Part shown: piece by piece, positions 56,493-64,000 of the stretch | Layout: each line of letters starts with the position of its first letter | Numbering within the stretch: the stretch's first letter is position 1 | Assembly (NCBI RefSeq): GCF_005938645.2 | Contig: NZ_CP042171.1 | Span: 4,836,001 to 4,900,000, forward strand | Direction of reading: 5' to 3' | Source of the DNA: Pedobacter sp. KBS0701 | GTDB lineage: Bacteria; Bacteroidota; Bacteroidia; Sphingobacteriales; Sphingobacteriaceae | Length of the DNA stretch: 64,000 bases | Notes under the pieces: generated by a model | Told to the model about the DNA's origin: nothing | What the model saw: only the letters and a program-made list of their open reading frames with translations | The model's database searches: none | Translations under genes and position numbers: made by a program

Positions 56493-57608
56493 CTACTTAC
56501 GAAACCTGTTAAACTTACCGCCAACTTCTTCTAGATGTTGCGCGTATTGATCTACAATGATATTCCAATCATAAATATTAACAATTTTATCAGCATTATT
56601 TTTAGTTTTGGCCTGGTACGCCGGTTCCTGGCAAACAACGCGTTCTAAGTGTTGTTTTACCTCTATCGCTTCGTTGAAGTAAATGGCATCATCTTCTAAA
56701 ATATACCTATTGAAAGGATTATCATTTGCACAAATTAAACTATTAGAGGCCATCGCTTCCAGGAGCGACGGATTGGTTCCGCCAACGGTATGACCATGGA
56801 AGTACAGGTTAGAGTAGTATCGTAAATTGTTCAATACCTCAATATCATAAATTCCACCAACAAACTGAATCTGGGCTTGCAAGGCATATTTCTGTTTTAG
56901 AAATGCTCCGTATGTTGTGTTGTGTTTGCCAACAACTAAAAACGGCCGTTGCAAATTGGCTAAAACAACACCATCAAGGATAGTTTCGATACTATTCTCA
57001 GGTTCCAGCCTGGCAATTAGCATATCATAAACATAGGGTGTTAGCCCGTATGGCTTTAATTGTTCTATATTTGGTTTTTCGAATAGTGTAGCGCCGTATG
57101 CAATAAATGTAGAATCTTTTTGATATTTATCTTTCAAATAATTCTGGATACCAATTGAATCTGAAATCAAATGATCACTATACTTTACACCCAACTTTTC
57201 AGCCCAGCGAAGAAATGTTTTGACCTTTTCAGAGTATTTTGTTCGTTTCCATTCTAACCCATCCATATTAGTAGTAACTACACTATTTTTAGGCATCAGT
57301 CTTCCCCAGATAGAACTGCTTGTATAACCCAACTGCAATATCACATCGCATCGCTGTTTTCTCACATCTAAAATGCAATTAAGGTCATATATAAACTGGC
57401 CGGCCGTGCCCAATTTATCCTCCGGATCATAACAATGAACAATCTTTACATTGTTCCATTCCTTTTCCTGATAAGGGTGGTTATGACTATTGTAGACAAT
57501 CACGTCAAACCCCTTTTTAACCAAACCTACGGCTAAATATTCAGCACATTGTTCAAATCCACCATAATGATTTGGGATACCTCTGGTACCTAAAATTGCA
57601 ACTTTCAT
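56493..57608 (-). CDS. Glycosyltransferase, DUF1972-type (rhamnosyltransferase-like, GT4 fold)
   Basis: The 371-residue protein starts MKVAILGTRGIPNHYGGFEQ, the signature of the DUF1972 group that includes WchF/Cps2T beta-1,4-rhamnosyltransferases. The GT-B fold continues with VVTTNMDGLEWKR, SDHLISDSIG, IARLEPENSIETIL and the donor-site HTVGGTNPSLLEAMASNSLI. It likely adds an early sugar to the lipid-linked repeat unit on the cytoplasmic side. The specific sugar cannot be stated. It overlaps the upstream gene by four bases (ATGA), so the two are coupled. Confidence 0.9.
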   Translation of the reverse strand: MKVAILGTRGIPNHYGGFEQCAEYLAVGLVKKGFDVIVYNSHNHPYQEKEWNNVKIVHCYDPEDKLGTAGQFIYDLNCILDVRKQRCDVILQLGYTSSSIWGRLMPKNSVVTTNMDGLEWKRTKYSEKVKTFLRWAEKLGVKYSDHLISDSIGIQNYLKDKYQKDSTFIAYGATLFEKPNIEQLKPYGLTPYVYDMLIARLEPENSIETILDGVVLANLQRPFLVVGKHNTTYGAFLKQKYALQAQIQFVGGIYDIEVLNNLRYYSNLYFHGHTVGGTNPSLLEAMASNSLICANDNPFNRYILEDDAIYFNEAIEVKQHLERVVCQEPAYQAKTKNNADKIVNIYDWNIIVDQYAQHLEEVGGKFNRFRK

Positions 57609-58678
57609 TTAGTTTGTGTTTTTTTTTGTTTAGCTCTTCTAAGTCCATCAAGAAGTTGATTGCCATAGAGTTTAGAGGGAGTCAGCCATCCACCTTCTCC
57701 ATACTCATTCCACGCATATACGAGTGCTATTCGTTCTTTTGTTAAATACATTTTATTTACACTCATCCAACTAAGCATAGCAGAAACAGACATTTCAACA
57801 CTATGACCTGAAAAGCCACTAAATCTCTTGATTTTATTCTCATTGCCGGGACGCCATGGCCTCGGATCCCAATTTAGTGTAGTAACAGGTATGAACTGAT
57901 TAGTTTTATCTTTAGTTAAATCCCAAACCTTATGCTCTGCATCAATCATAGAATTAATTGGAGTCAACGTATCATTTGCTTTTAAACCCGAATCATGATA
58001 ATTATAACCTGTGAAAATATCGAAACCTGCAGCTTTAGCATTAGCTGACAAAACATTATCATTTGGATCAGTTAAATTTACAGCAAGAGCTACCCCCTCA
58101 AAACCGGCTGCCTTCACTTTGGCTCTGAAACTCGTTATCGAATCTGCAAGTGCTTTGACGGAACCAAATTCTTGCAAGAGTGTTCTAAATGTGAAAAAAG
58201 TCAATAACGGTTTTTGATTTGTTTTTAGATAACGTTTATTTTTAAATAGTCTAATCCATTCAGCAGTAGCAATATTCCAGTTTTCAGGAGTTATTAAATA
58301 AGGCGGATGATTAGCCACCAAGATTGAAAACTTCATCTTACTATTAAGCTGTGATTTCATGAAAAGCCCAACAGCATTATTTAAAGGCTCTTCATCAGCT
58401 GATTTTTCTCGTGGCAAATACCAACAAAAACTAAAAAAATCTATTCCGTTGCGTTCAGCCAGCTGAATTTGCTGATCCATAATATATGATGTACTGGTAA
58501 TCCATCCCCATTTTGGTTTTCTTTCCAAATAGCGAACTTTTAAGCTATCTGTCAATAGATTATTTGTACTCTTTCCATTCCATCCATCGAAATAATACGC
58601 TCCCAATGTAACAGGGATTCTTTGACCGTATAATGAAGTAGTGCAAAAAATAAAACTAATTAATATTACAAACTTCAT
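57605..58678 (-). CDS. WbsX-like protein (glycosyl hydrolase family 99-like domain), exported
   Basis: The start at 58678 gives a 357-residue protein with a signal peptide (MKFVILISFIFCTTSLYGQ); an upstream ATG at 58735 would add 19 residues before it. The body matches the GH99-like/WbsX family: VTLGAYYFDGWNG, GIDFFSFCWYLP, NRYLKTNQKPLL-like segment, WDPRPWRPGNENK and the end VYAWNEYGEGGWLTP. Most WbsX proteins sit in O-antigen or capsule clusters and lack signal peptides, so secretion is unusual. It could trim or modify the polysaccharide outside the cytoplasm. Confidence 0.8.
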   Translation of the reverse strand: MKFVILISFIFCTTSLYGQRIPVTLGAYYFDGWNGKSTNNLLTDSLKVRYLERKPKWGWITSTSYIMDQQIQLAERNGIDFFSFCWYLPREKSADEEPLNNAVGLFMKSQLNSKMKFSILVANHPPYLITPENWNIATAEWIRLFKNKRYLKTNQKPLLTFFTFRTLLQEFGSVKALADSITSFRAKVKAAGFEGVALAVNLTDPNDNVLSANAKAAGFDIFTGYNYHDSGLKANDTLTPINSMIDAEHKVWDLTKDKTNQFIPVTTLNWDPRPWRPGNENKIKRFSGFSGHSVEMSVSAMLSWMSVNKMYLTKERIALVYAWNEYGEGGWLTPSKLYGNQLLDGLRRAKQKKTQTK

Positions 58679-58749
58679 ATTAAATTTAAAAAATTCTTTT
58701 AATAGATCAATATTTAGCTTCTGTTCCATTTTCAATTTACTTTAAATCA

Positions 58750-59658
58750 TTAAATATTAAATTTCCTTTTTAAATGTTTTAATGGAGAAAAAAGAGATGT
58801 TAGAATCATTAAGTAATAAAATGATGGCGAATAATAAACCCCTATACTCTTTTTAATATCACTTTTCTCAAAATTGTCAAGCCTGGCTATAACCGTCTTA
58901 AAGTATCGAACGGCTATATAATTTAGAAGTAAGTCCTTTTTTATTTTGTCAAACGTTTCATGACTAATCTTTCCTGCATCACATTCTCCTTTAATTAAAC
59001 TAACAAAATCAACGGCAAAAACTTTAAAAATATTATAGCCTCCCTTTTTGGGTATATGCTGATTATCAAAAACATTTAGGTCATTAATAATAAAATTAAC
59101 CTTATCAGCTTGGGTCACTAACAAAGACGTTTGAGGAAAATATTCATTTATTTTTAATGATCCCTGCACTTTATCAAAATCATCTTTCCAAATACCAAAC
59201 CCGGTACTCCATGAAGAAAAATAAGATAGCGCACGCATAAATTTATCATAGGAGTCATATTGCCTAACAGCATTATACTGCTTTAGTCCGTCGGTATAGA
59301 AAATTACTGGCTTGCTATCTAAATTTCTTTTTACTTCCTCAATCATTTCTTTAAGAGAATTTCTCTTCAGCATTGTGTAATTATTATGCAACTTTAAAAA
59401 ATGACCATTTCCGAATTTCAACACGTTAAACGAATTTAAAAATCCCGTAGTGTTAGTTGGATAGTAGTACAAATTCTTATATGAAAACTTCTCAATTATT
59501 TCCCTGGCACTTTGATTTGGCTCGTTATCAGAAATGATAACTTCAAAATCATCTAAATCCACTTCTTTGTCGGCATAAATGCTCTCAATCGTTTTTTGTA
59601 AAATTTCCAATCTGTTAAATGTGGGGATACAAAAAGAAATATAAGGTTTGTTAAGCAT
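58750..59658 (-). CDS. Glycosyltransferase family 2
   Basis: The 302-residue protein has the GT-A start MLNKPYISFCIPTFNRLEIL and EVIISDNEPNQSAREII, then a nucleotide-sugar region with YYYPTNTTGFLNSFN. The DxD motif is not evident as a clean triad. The protein ends in basic residues (SPLKHLKRKFNI). It overlaps the upstream epimerase gene by eight bases. Sugar specificity is unknown. AT-richer than the housekeeping genes, as is common for surface polysaccharide genes. Confidence 0.85.
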   Translation of the reverse strand: MLNKPYISFCIPTFNRLEILQKTIESIYADKEVDLDDFEVIISDNEPNQSAREIIEKFSYKNLYYYPTNTTGFLNSFNVLKFGNGHFLKLHNNYTMLKRNSLKEMIEEVKRNLDSKPVIFYTDGLKQYNAVRQYDSYDKFMRALSYFSSWSTGFGIWKDDFDKVQGSLKINEYFPQTSLLVTQADKVNFIINDLNVFDNQHIPKKGGYNIFKVFAVDFVSLIKGECDAGKISHETFDKIKKDLLLNYIAVRYFKTVIARLDNFEKSDIKKSIGVYYSPSFYYLMILTSLFSPLKHLKRKFNI

Positions 59659-60595
59659 CTCTTTTTACAGTTTTTTCTATATAGTTTAAAAATTTTTCCA
59701 TCCCAATTTCTAAGGGTGTATGTTTTACTTTTATAAGAGTATTCAATTTTGAGATATCTAAAACCATTCTTGCAACGTCAACTGACCTACTATTTTCATA
59801 TCTTACATCTATTTCTCGACCAACCGCTTTTTTCAGGTGGTCAATAACGTTATTAACAGACATTCCCTCACCACTGCCAACATTAACTACCTCATTAATC
59901 ACATCGTTATCTATGAGCTGGTAAAAAGCATCTACCAGGTCATCAATGTAAATATAATCACGCACACTATTTCCATCACCCCAAATCACGATTTGTTCTT
60001 GAGCCAATATCTTACCAATCATAACCGCAATCAGGCCTTGGTTTGCGTATAACATTTGACCAGGTCCATAAGGATTTGATGGGCGGACTATCAAATAATT
60101 AAGATTCTCTATTCGGTTTTCAAATAAAATACTATTTTCTATTATTTGTTTAGATAATCCATAATATGAGATAGGCGCAAGCGGATCCGATTCGTTAAAT
60201 GCTGAATTTATATCATTCCCGTAAATAGTACCACCCGATGAAAAGTAAACAAATTTAGTTTTCCGTTCTGCACATAACTTCATGAGCATAATTGTTGGAA
60301 AAATAACACTTTCAAATTCCTTCTTATAATCCTCATAACGACTTCCTGGTATTAGCGTTGATACTAAATGAACAACGATGTCAATATTATGCTCATTTAG
60401 TACTGCACTCAGTAAATCACTATCTGATAACCCACCTCTTAAAATGATCACTTTATTCTCGTATTTGTCCAAACGAGATAAATTAGCCATAGCAGGTTCA
60501 TATACGTAAACCTTATATTTTGAGTTATTAACGAAAGTACTTATCAGATTACTACCAATAAAACCTGCACCTCCTATGAAAAGGATATTAATCAT
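59651..60595 (-). CDS. NAD-dependent nucleotide-sugar epimerase/dehydratase
   Basis: The 314-residue extended SDR has the dinucleotide motif FIGGAGFIGSNLI and a catalytic YxxxK in YYGLSKQI. The substrate segment RPSNPYGPGQML and the GDGNSVRDYIYIDDLVDAF region are those of UDP-glucose 4-epimerase-like and related enzymes. Which sugar nucleotide is handled cannot be told. It starts the minus-strand set of three overlapping or tightly spaced genes reaching 57605 and below. The ATG at 60595 is preceded by an 82-base gap. Confidence 0.88.
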   Translation of the reverse strand: MINILFIGGAGFIGSNLISTFVNNSKYKVYVYEPAMANLSRLDKYENKVIILRGGLSDSDLLSAVLNEHNIDIVVHLVSTLIPGSRYEDYKKEFESVIFPTIMLMKLCAERKTKFVYFSSGGTIYGNDINSAFNESDPLAPISYYGLSKQIIENSILFENRIENLNYLIVRPSNPYGPGQMLYANQGLIAVMIGKILAQEQIVIWGDGNSVRDYIYIDDLVDAFYQLIDNDVINEVVNVGSGEGMSVNNVIDHLKKAVGREIDVRYENSRSVDVARMVLDISKLNTLIKVKHTPLEIGMEKFLNYIEKTVKRDA

Positions 60596-60677
60596 ATTAA
60601 ATTCTTTTAATTATTGATCATAAATTAATGTATGTGACTATGCTATATGGAAATTCGGTTATGCCAATAGCTTTCGA

Positions 60678-61424
60678 TCATATTGGTTTTCTTAATTTGA
60701 AAAGCGTATATCCCATGTAATCTCTAAAGAATAAAAACATGTTAAATAGTGTTGGTACAGTTTTGTGTTGCTTTCTTATCCTATAAGTTTCTTTAATGGC
60801 TTTTAATGAAAAACTCATTCCACCAACTTCCATTCTTGCGATAACCTTGGGCAAAAAATAACTTCTTAGGTTTGGCCCTTTCCTTAATAGTAACTCATAA
60901 TCCGCACATATTTTATAGTCCAGGCTGTAATAACCAACGGTTTCAAATAAGGTCTGCTTGTTATGAAGTGATCCTACATGTGCTGCTGAATTCATTCGTC
61001 TCATCAGTTTCCATTCCGCACCCTCACCCAGTAATTTTAACAATGCGCCTTCACTATTCACAAAATGGTTATGTGCAGAGATGTAATCATAAGATGATGA
61101 ATTTTCAGAACTCAAAAATTCAAGAAAATTGGATAAAGCATCCGGTAATAATGAGTCGTCAGCACCAAGGAACATTATCCATTGGCCTTTAGCTACAGCA
61201 ATGCCCTTATTCCATGCGTCGTAAATCCCTTTGTCCCGTTCGCTAACCCAATAGTCAACATAAACATTATGCCGTTTAATAATATCGATTGTACCATCAG
61301 TTGACCCACCATCAATGATTATAAATTCGACCTCTTCCGTTTTTTGAGCACCTACTGAAAGAATTAAACTCTCAAGACGGCTGGCTGCGTTGTATGTTGC
61401 GGTAACTATAGATATCTTCTTCAT
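60678..61424 (-). CDS. Glycosyltransferase family 2 (WcaA-like)
   Basis: The 248-residue GT-A enzyme opens with KKISIVTATYNAASRLESLI, carries IIDGGSTDGTIDII for the UDP-sugar ribose contacts, YDAWNKGIAVAKGQWIMFL for the acceptor loop, and the metal motif GADDS. This fits WcaA-like/colanic-acid type glycosyltransferases. Its length is normal for the short GT2 group. Gaps of 82 and about 200 bases separate it from its neighbours. Confidence 0.9.
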   Translation of the reverse strand: MKKISIVTATYNAASRLESLILSVGAQKTEEVEFIIIDGGSTDGTIDIIKRHNVYVDYWVSERDKGIYDAWNKGIAVAKGQWIMFLGADDSLLPDALSNFLEFLSSENSSSYDYISAHNHFVNSEGALLKLLGEGAEWKLMRRMNSAAHVGSLHNKQTLFETVGYYSLDYKICADYELLLRKGPNLRSYFLPKVIARMEVGGMSFSLKAIKETYRIRKQHKTVPTLFNMFLFFRDYMGYTLFKLRKPI

Positions 61425-61623
61425 TAGAAAGTTTGCATTTAAGTTTAGTTTTGAGTTAAGAGCGCATTGAATTCACAATGAAATAGTTTTTAATCGTTTG
61501 TCACTTACAACTAAAGACTGATATAAATCCAGATCGTTAATTAGCTTAAAAAATGGCGATTACTATACTAAAAATCATACGTGATATTTTAACTTTAATT
61601 TTGTGAGAAGGCGAATTGTTAAG

Positions 61624-62253
61624 CTAAGACATCAAGTCTCTTATTTTTTTTGCAGGGTTACCTGCCCATATTTCATTTTCTGGTATTGATTTAACAACAA
61701 CTGATCCAGCTCCAATTATGGAGTTTTCTCCGATAGTAACGCCTTTTAAAATTATTGAATGTGCTCCAATAAATGCGCCACGCCTAATTACAACTGGTGA
61801 AGATTTTATATTAGTGGTGACCTCAGGATTTTGTATTCGCTCATCTAAATTTAACGAGTGAAAATCTGTATCGTAAATTACCACACCTCCTCCTATTCTC
61901 ACATGATCTTCTATATCTATCTTATTATAACAAATTAAAGCTGTAGAACTTATCCCTACATTCTCACCAATGTTTAGAACAGCATCTTTACCAACAATAA
62001 AATAACAACGTTGTTGACGTCCTATCATATTATAATATTTTCCACTATGCATCATAAATCCACTTCGAATATTTAGAATCCCCTTTAAATTTACGTTTAT
62101 TATTGGAATGCCTCTAGCTATAAAATCGTTATTAAAATTTACACCATTTAATTTAAATTTTATAAAGGTCACTAGCCAAGATATCTTAAAGGCCACGTGA
62201 AAAAATAAAGTTTTAACTAATTTGGTTCCGTATCTTAAAATCATAATTAACAT
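61624..62253 (-). CDS. Hexapeptide-repeat acyltransferase (LbH family)
   Basis: From the ATG at 62253 the product has 209 residues; a GTG at 62262 or an ATG at 62244 are alternatives. The C-terminal half shows the left-handed beta-helix pattern (VLNIGENVGISSTALICYNK, VRIGGGVVIYDTDFHSL, GAFIGAHSIILKGVTIGENS, VIGAGSVVVKSIP-like), ending WAGNPAKKIRDL. This is the NeuD/WbbJ-like O-acetyltransferase layout; the His in DTDFHSL is the likely catalytic residue. It probably acetylates a sugar of the exopolysaccharide. Confidence 0.88.
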   Translation of the reverse strand: MLIMILRYGTKLVKTLFFHVAFKISWLVTFIKFKLNGVNFNNDFIARGIPIINVNLKGILNIRSGFMMHSGKYYNMIGRQQRCYFIVGKDAVLNIGENVGISSTALICYNKIDIEDHVRIGGGVVIYDTDFHSLNLDERIQNPEVTTNIKSSPVVIRRGAFIGAHSIILKGVTIGENSIIGAGSVVVKSIPENEIWAGNPAKKIRDLMS

Positions 62254-62274
62254 ATTAATCACATGACAATGACT

Positions 62275-63402
62275 TTACTCATAGGCAGCAAACACTCTAC
62301 GCGAAGACTCCCTGTCATCAAAATTTTCCCTAGCGAAAAGGACAGCCTTCTCACCAAAATCTTGCCGCTTGAGCTTATTCTCTCCTAGGTCAATACAATA
62401 TTCATCAAACTCCTCCAAAGTGGAATATAAATATCCCGTTACATTTTGTATAATTAATTCATCAACCCCACCTATCTTTGCACCGATGCAAGGTTTACCA
62501 ACTGATGCGGCTTCAATTGCTGCTCTTGCAAAATGTGGCTCAGTAAATGGTATTACGACTATATCACTAGATGCAATTAATTCGGGTACATCTTTTCTAA
62601 ATTTCATCAAATGTATATTTGAATTACCTTCAGCTTCCTTAACTACATTTTTAGAATAACTATCCAAATTTTCCTCGTCAAGGCCTGCTATTACAAAATG
62701 ATAATTGGGGTGTTTCTTTGATAAAATGTTAGCCCTATTGACTAATTCTAGAGCACCGTTACCTTTAGCCACTCTTGCTAGATATAAAAATACGACCGAA
62801 TCGGCATCTAAATTTAATTCATCCCTAAGAATTCTACTTTTCAACTCGGGATTGTATAAAGTAAAGTCAACCGGATTGTAAACAATATCGATATTATTCT
62901 TAGTTTTCATACTCGCTCCGGTAAAATGATCTATGGCGATAAACCTATCAACGAACCAATAACACATATTCTTTATAATTTTGCCTGCAATTGTTTTTCT
63001 CAAAGGCTCTCTAACGTGACATATTACCTTTATATTTTTATCAATACTCTTAACAGCCATAGCGGTTACAAAAAGACACGAAGAGTTGAGATGAACAATA
63101 TCTGGCTTAACTTGCCTAATAACCTTTCTAGAGTTAAAGAAAGAAAATAATGGACCAATAAGGTTTACTAAGAAAACTATTAAAGACTTTTCAACAACCG
63201 TTGATCCATGAAAGGGGTAAATACGTTCATTAATTATTATCTTTATTGGCTTCGGCTCAAAAATTTCCAATACAGGACCACGATAAATGCAAAGAAGACT
63301 TGTAGAATACTTGGTTGAATCTACGTTGTCTAGTAATAACGACAAACTTCTTGGCGCCCCACCAAGTCCCCCACTATGATGTACGAATAATAGATTCTTC
63401 AT
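62275..63402 (-). CDS. Glycosyltransferase family 4
   Basis: The 375-residue GT-B enzyme begins MKNLLFVHHSGGLGGAPRSL, typical of GT4 acceptor domains, and contains PDIVHLNSSCLFVTAMAVKS. The C-terminal donor domain shows FLYLARVAKGNGALELVNRA, FVIAGLDEENLD and IPFTEPHFARAAIEAASVGK with the Glu pair of the family. It ends with a helical tail (FDDRESSRRVFAAYE). Its first 29 bases overlap the end of the gene upstream. Confidence 0.9.
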   Translation of the reverse strand: MKNLLFVHHSGGLGGAPRSLSLLLDNVDSTKYSTSLLCIYRGPVLEIFEPKPIKIIINERIYPFHGSTVVEKSLIVFLVNLIGPLFSFFNSRKVIRQVKPDIVHLNSSCLFVTAMAVKSIDKNIKVICHVREPLRKTIAGKIIKNMCYWFVDRFIAIDHFTGASMKTKNNIDIVYNPVDFTLYNPELKSRILRDELNLDADSVVFLYLARVAKGNGALELVNRANILSKKHPNYHFVIAGLDEENLDSYSKNVVKEAEGNSNIHLMKFRKDVPELIASSDIVVIPFTEPHFARAAIEAASVGKPCIGAKIGGVDELIIQNVTGYLYSTLEEFDEYCIDLGENKLKRQDFGEKAVLFARENFDDRESSRRVFAAYE

Positions 63403-64000
63403 AGAATATTATAATTAAAAATTTTAAACTCCATTTTTCTGATTTGTAAAAGATATTGAAAAGTAGGTTATCCATAATACAGGCTCGATGGATTGCTTGA
63501 GAGATCGCAACTATCTTAGCCGATTTATCTGCCCAAAATTTCATACAGCCAAATCCAAAGTTATATTTTGAACGATAATCTTTAACTAAGAACTCTCTGA
63601 AATGCCAAATGTATGCCTTTCTGATAAAGAAACTTACATAGGAACCTAGGCAAATACTCACGGAGTTTGAATGAAGAATTTTTACATTTTTTAATATTGC
63701 GAAAACCGGAAGAGTTAAAGCAATGAAAAAATTATAGATTAATTCTATCACAAAAAACACCTTTTTTTTAATAAGTTTAGATGACTTTGAATGAACATCT
63801 AATCGGTATGGTATATTATAACTCTTGACTTCAATTTTTGTTAATTCGGTTTTTAGAGATGGGTTTTCATACTTATATCCTCTGCATACTACAATCCAAT
63901 CTATCGAAGTATTGTTTCCTTCGATTAAATTTAACAGCGATCGGTTTGCACCATTTAAAGTAGATAAATGAGCAACTGCTAAAATTTTCTGTTTTTTACG
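63374..64000 (-). CDS. Glycosyltransferase N-terminal domain, lacking its C-terminal domain (partial at window edge)
   Basis: The frame is open from the right edge to a stop at 63374, so the start is beyond the window; at least 208 residues are encoded. The first visible part, KILAVAHLSTLNGANRSLLN, and later KILHSNSVSICLGSYVS and IWHFREFL resemble the acceptor domain of GT4 enzymes. At AISQAIHRACIMDN, where a normal enzyme passes into the donor domain, the sequence runs instead into YKSEKWSLKFLIIIFYEES and stops. The donor half is absent, so the gene looks truncated and may be non-functional or need a partner. The next glycosyltransferase starts within its last 29 bases. Confidence 0.7.
   Translation of the reverse strand, partial: RKKQKILAVAHLSTLNGANRSLLNLIEGNNTSIDWIVVCRGYKYENPSLKTELTKIEVKSYNIPYRLDVHSKSSKLIKKKVFFVIELIYNFFIALTLPVFAILKNVKILHSNSVSICLGSYVSFFIRKAYIWHFREFLVKDYRSKYNFGFGCMKFWADKSAKIVAISQAIHRACIMDNLLFNIFYKSEKWSLKFLIIIFYEESIIRTS

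Overview
The window looks like chromosomal DNA of a Bacteroidota bacterium, most probably Sphingobacteriaceae (Pedobacter-like). Three things support this: AT-rich coding sequence, promoters of the Bacteroidota type (TTTG or TTG, 19-20 bases, TAnnTTTG) at several genes, and families typical of the group (hybrid histidine kinases, Wzi/RemB-like outer-membrane protein, eukaryote-like UDP-glucose dehydrogenase). All calls come from reading the sequence; no database search was run.

Region 1 (1-14.9 kb) is mainly housekeeping and small accessory genes. It holds the start of a flippase-like membrane protein (cut by the left edge), acylphosphatase, a small HTH/coiled-coil protein, a nitronate monooxygenase-like enzyme, an amidohydrolase and tRNA-Thr. 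A tandem triplet of small exported PepSY-like proteins follows, then a sigma-54 response regulator convergent with a membrane hybrid kinase, a WYL regulator, a RelE/ParE-type toxin-antitoxin pair, a DinB-family protein, an FMN reductase, RluF-like and RlmN.

Region 2 (15.3-21.8 kb) is a complete rRNA operon on the minus strand: 16S, tRNA-Ile, tRNA-Ala, 23S and two identical 5S copies, each 5S followed by its own terminator-like hairpin. Three tandem promoters with identical 19-base spacing lie upstream of 16S.

Region 3 (22-31 kb) carries ComF, a beta-helix lipoprotein, GlmS, GlyA, ScpA and Dxs.

Region 4 (31-64 kb, running off the right edge) is an exopolysaccharide/capsule locus with an unusual regulatory front end. 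Two large soluble hybrid kinases flank a single-domain response regulator that is translationally coupled to a priming sugar transferase. The N-terminal third of that transferase is a receiver domain that has lost its catalytic residues. Then come a Wzi/RemB-like outer-membrane protein, a FlaA1/CapD-like dehydratase, a nucleotidyltransferase, a small zinc-ribbon protein, a large beta-helix/tail-spike-like protein, transposase debris, a second priming transferase and UDP-glucose dehydrogenase. The GDP-fucose set gmd-fcl-manC is on the plus strand. A minus-strand cluster follows with glycosyltransferases, a WbsX-like protein, an epimerase and an acyltransferase. Together these could make nucleotide sugars, start a lipid-linked repeat unit, extend it and export it. 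The phosphorelay proteins at the front suggest that chain initiation may be controlled post-translationally.
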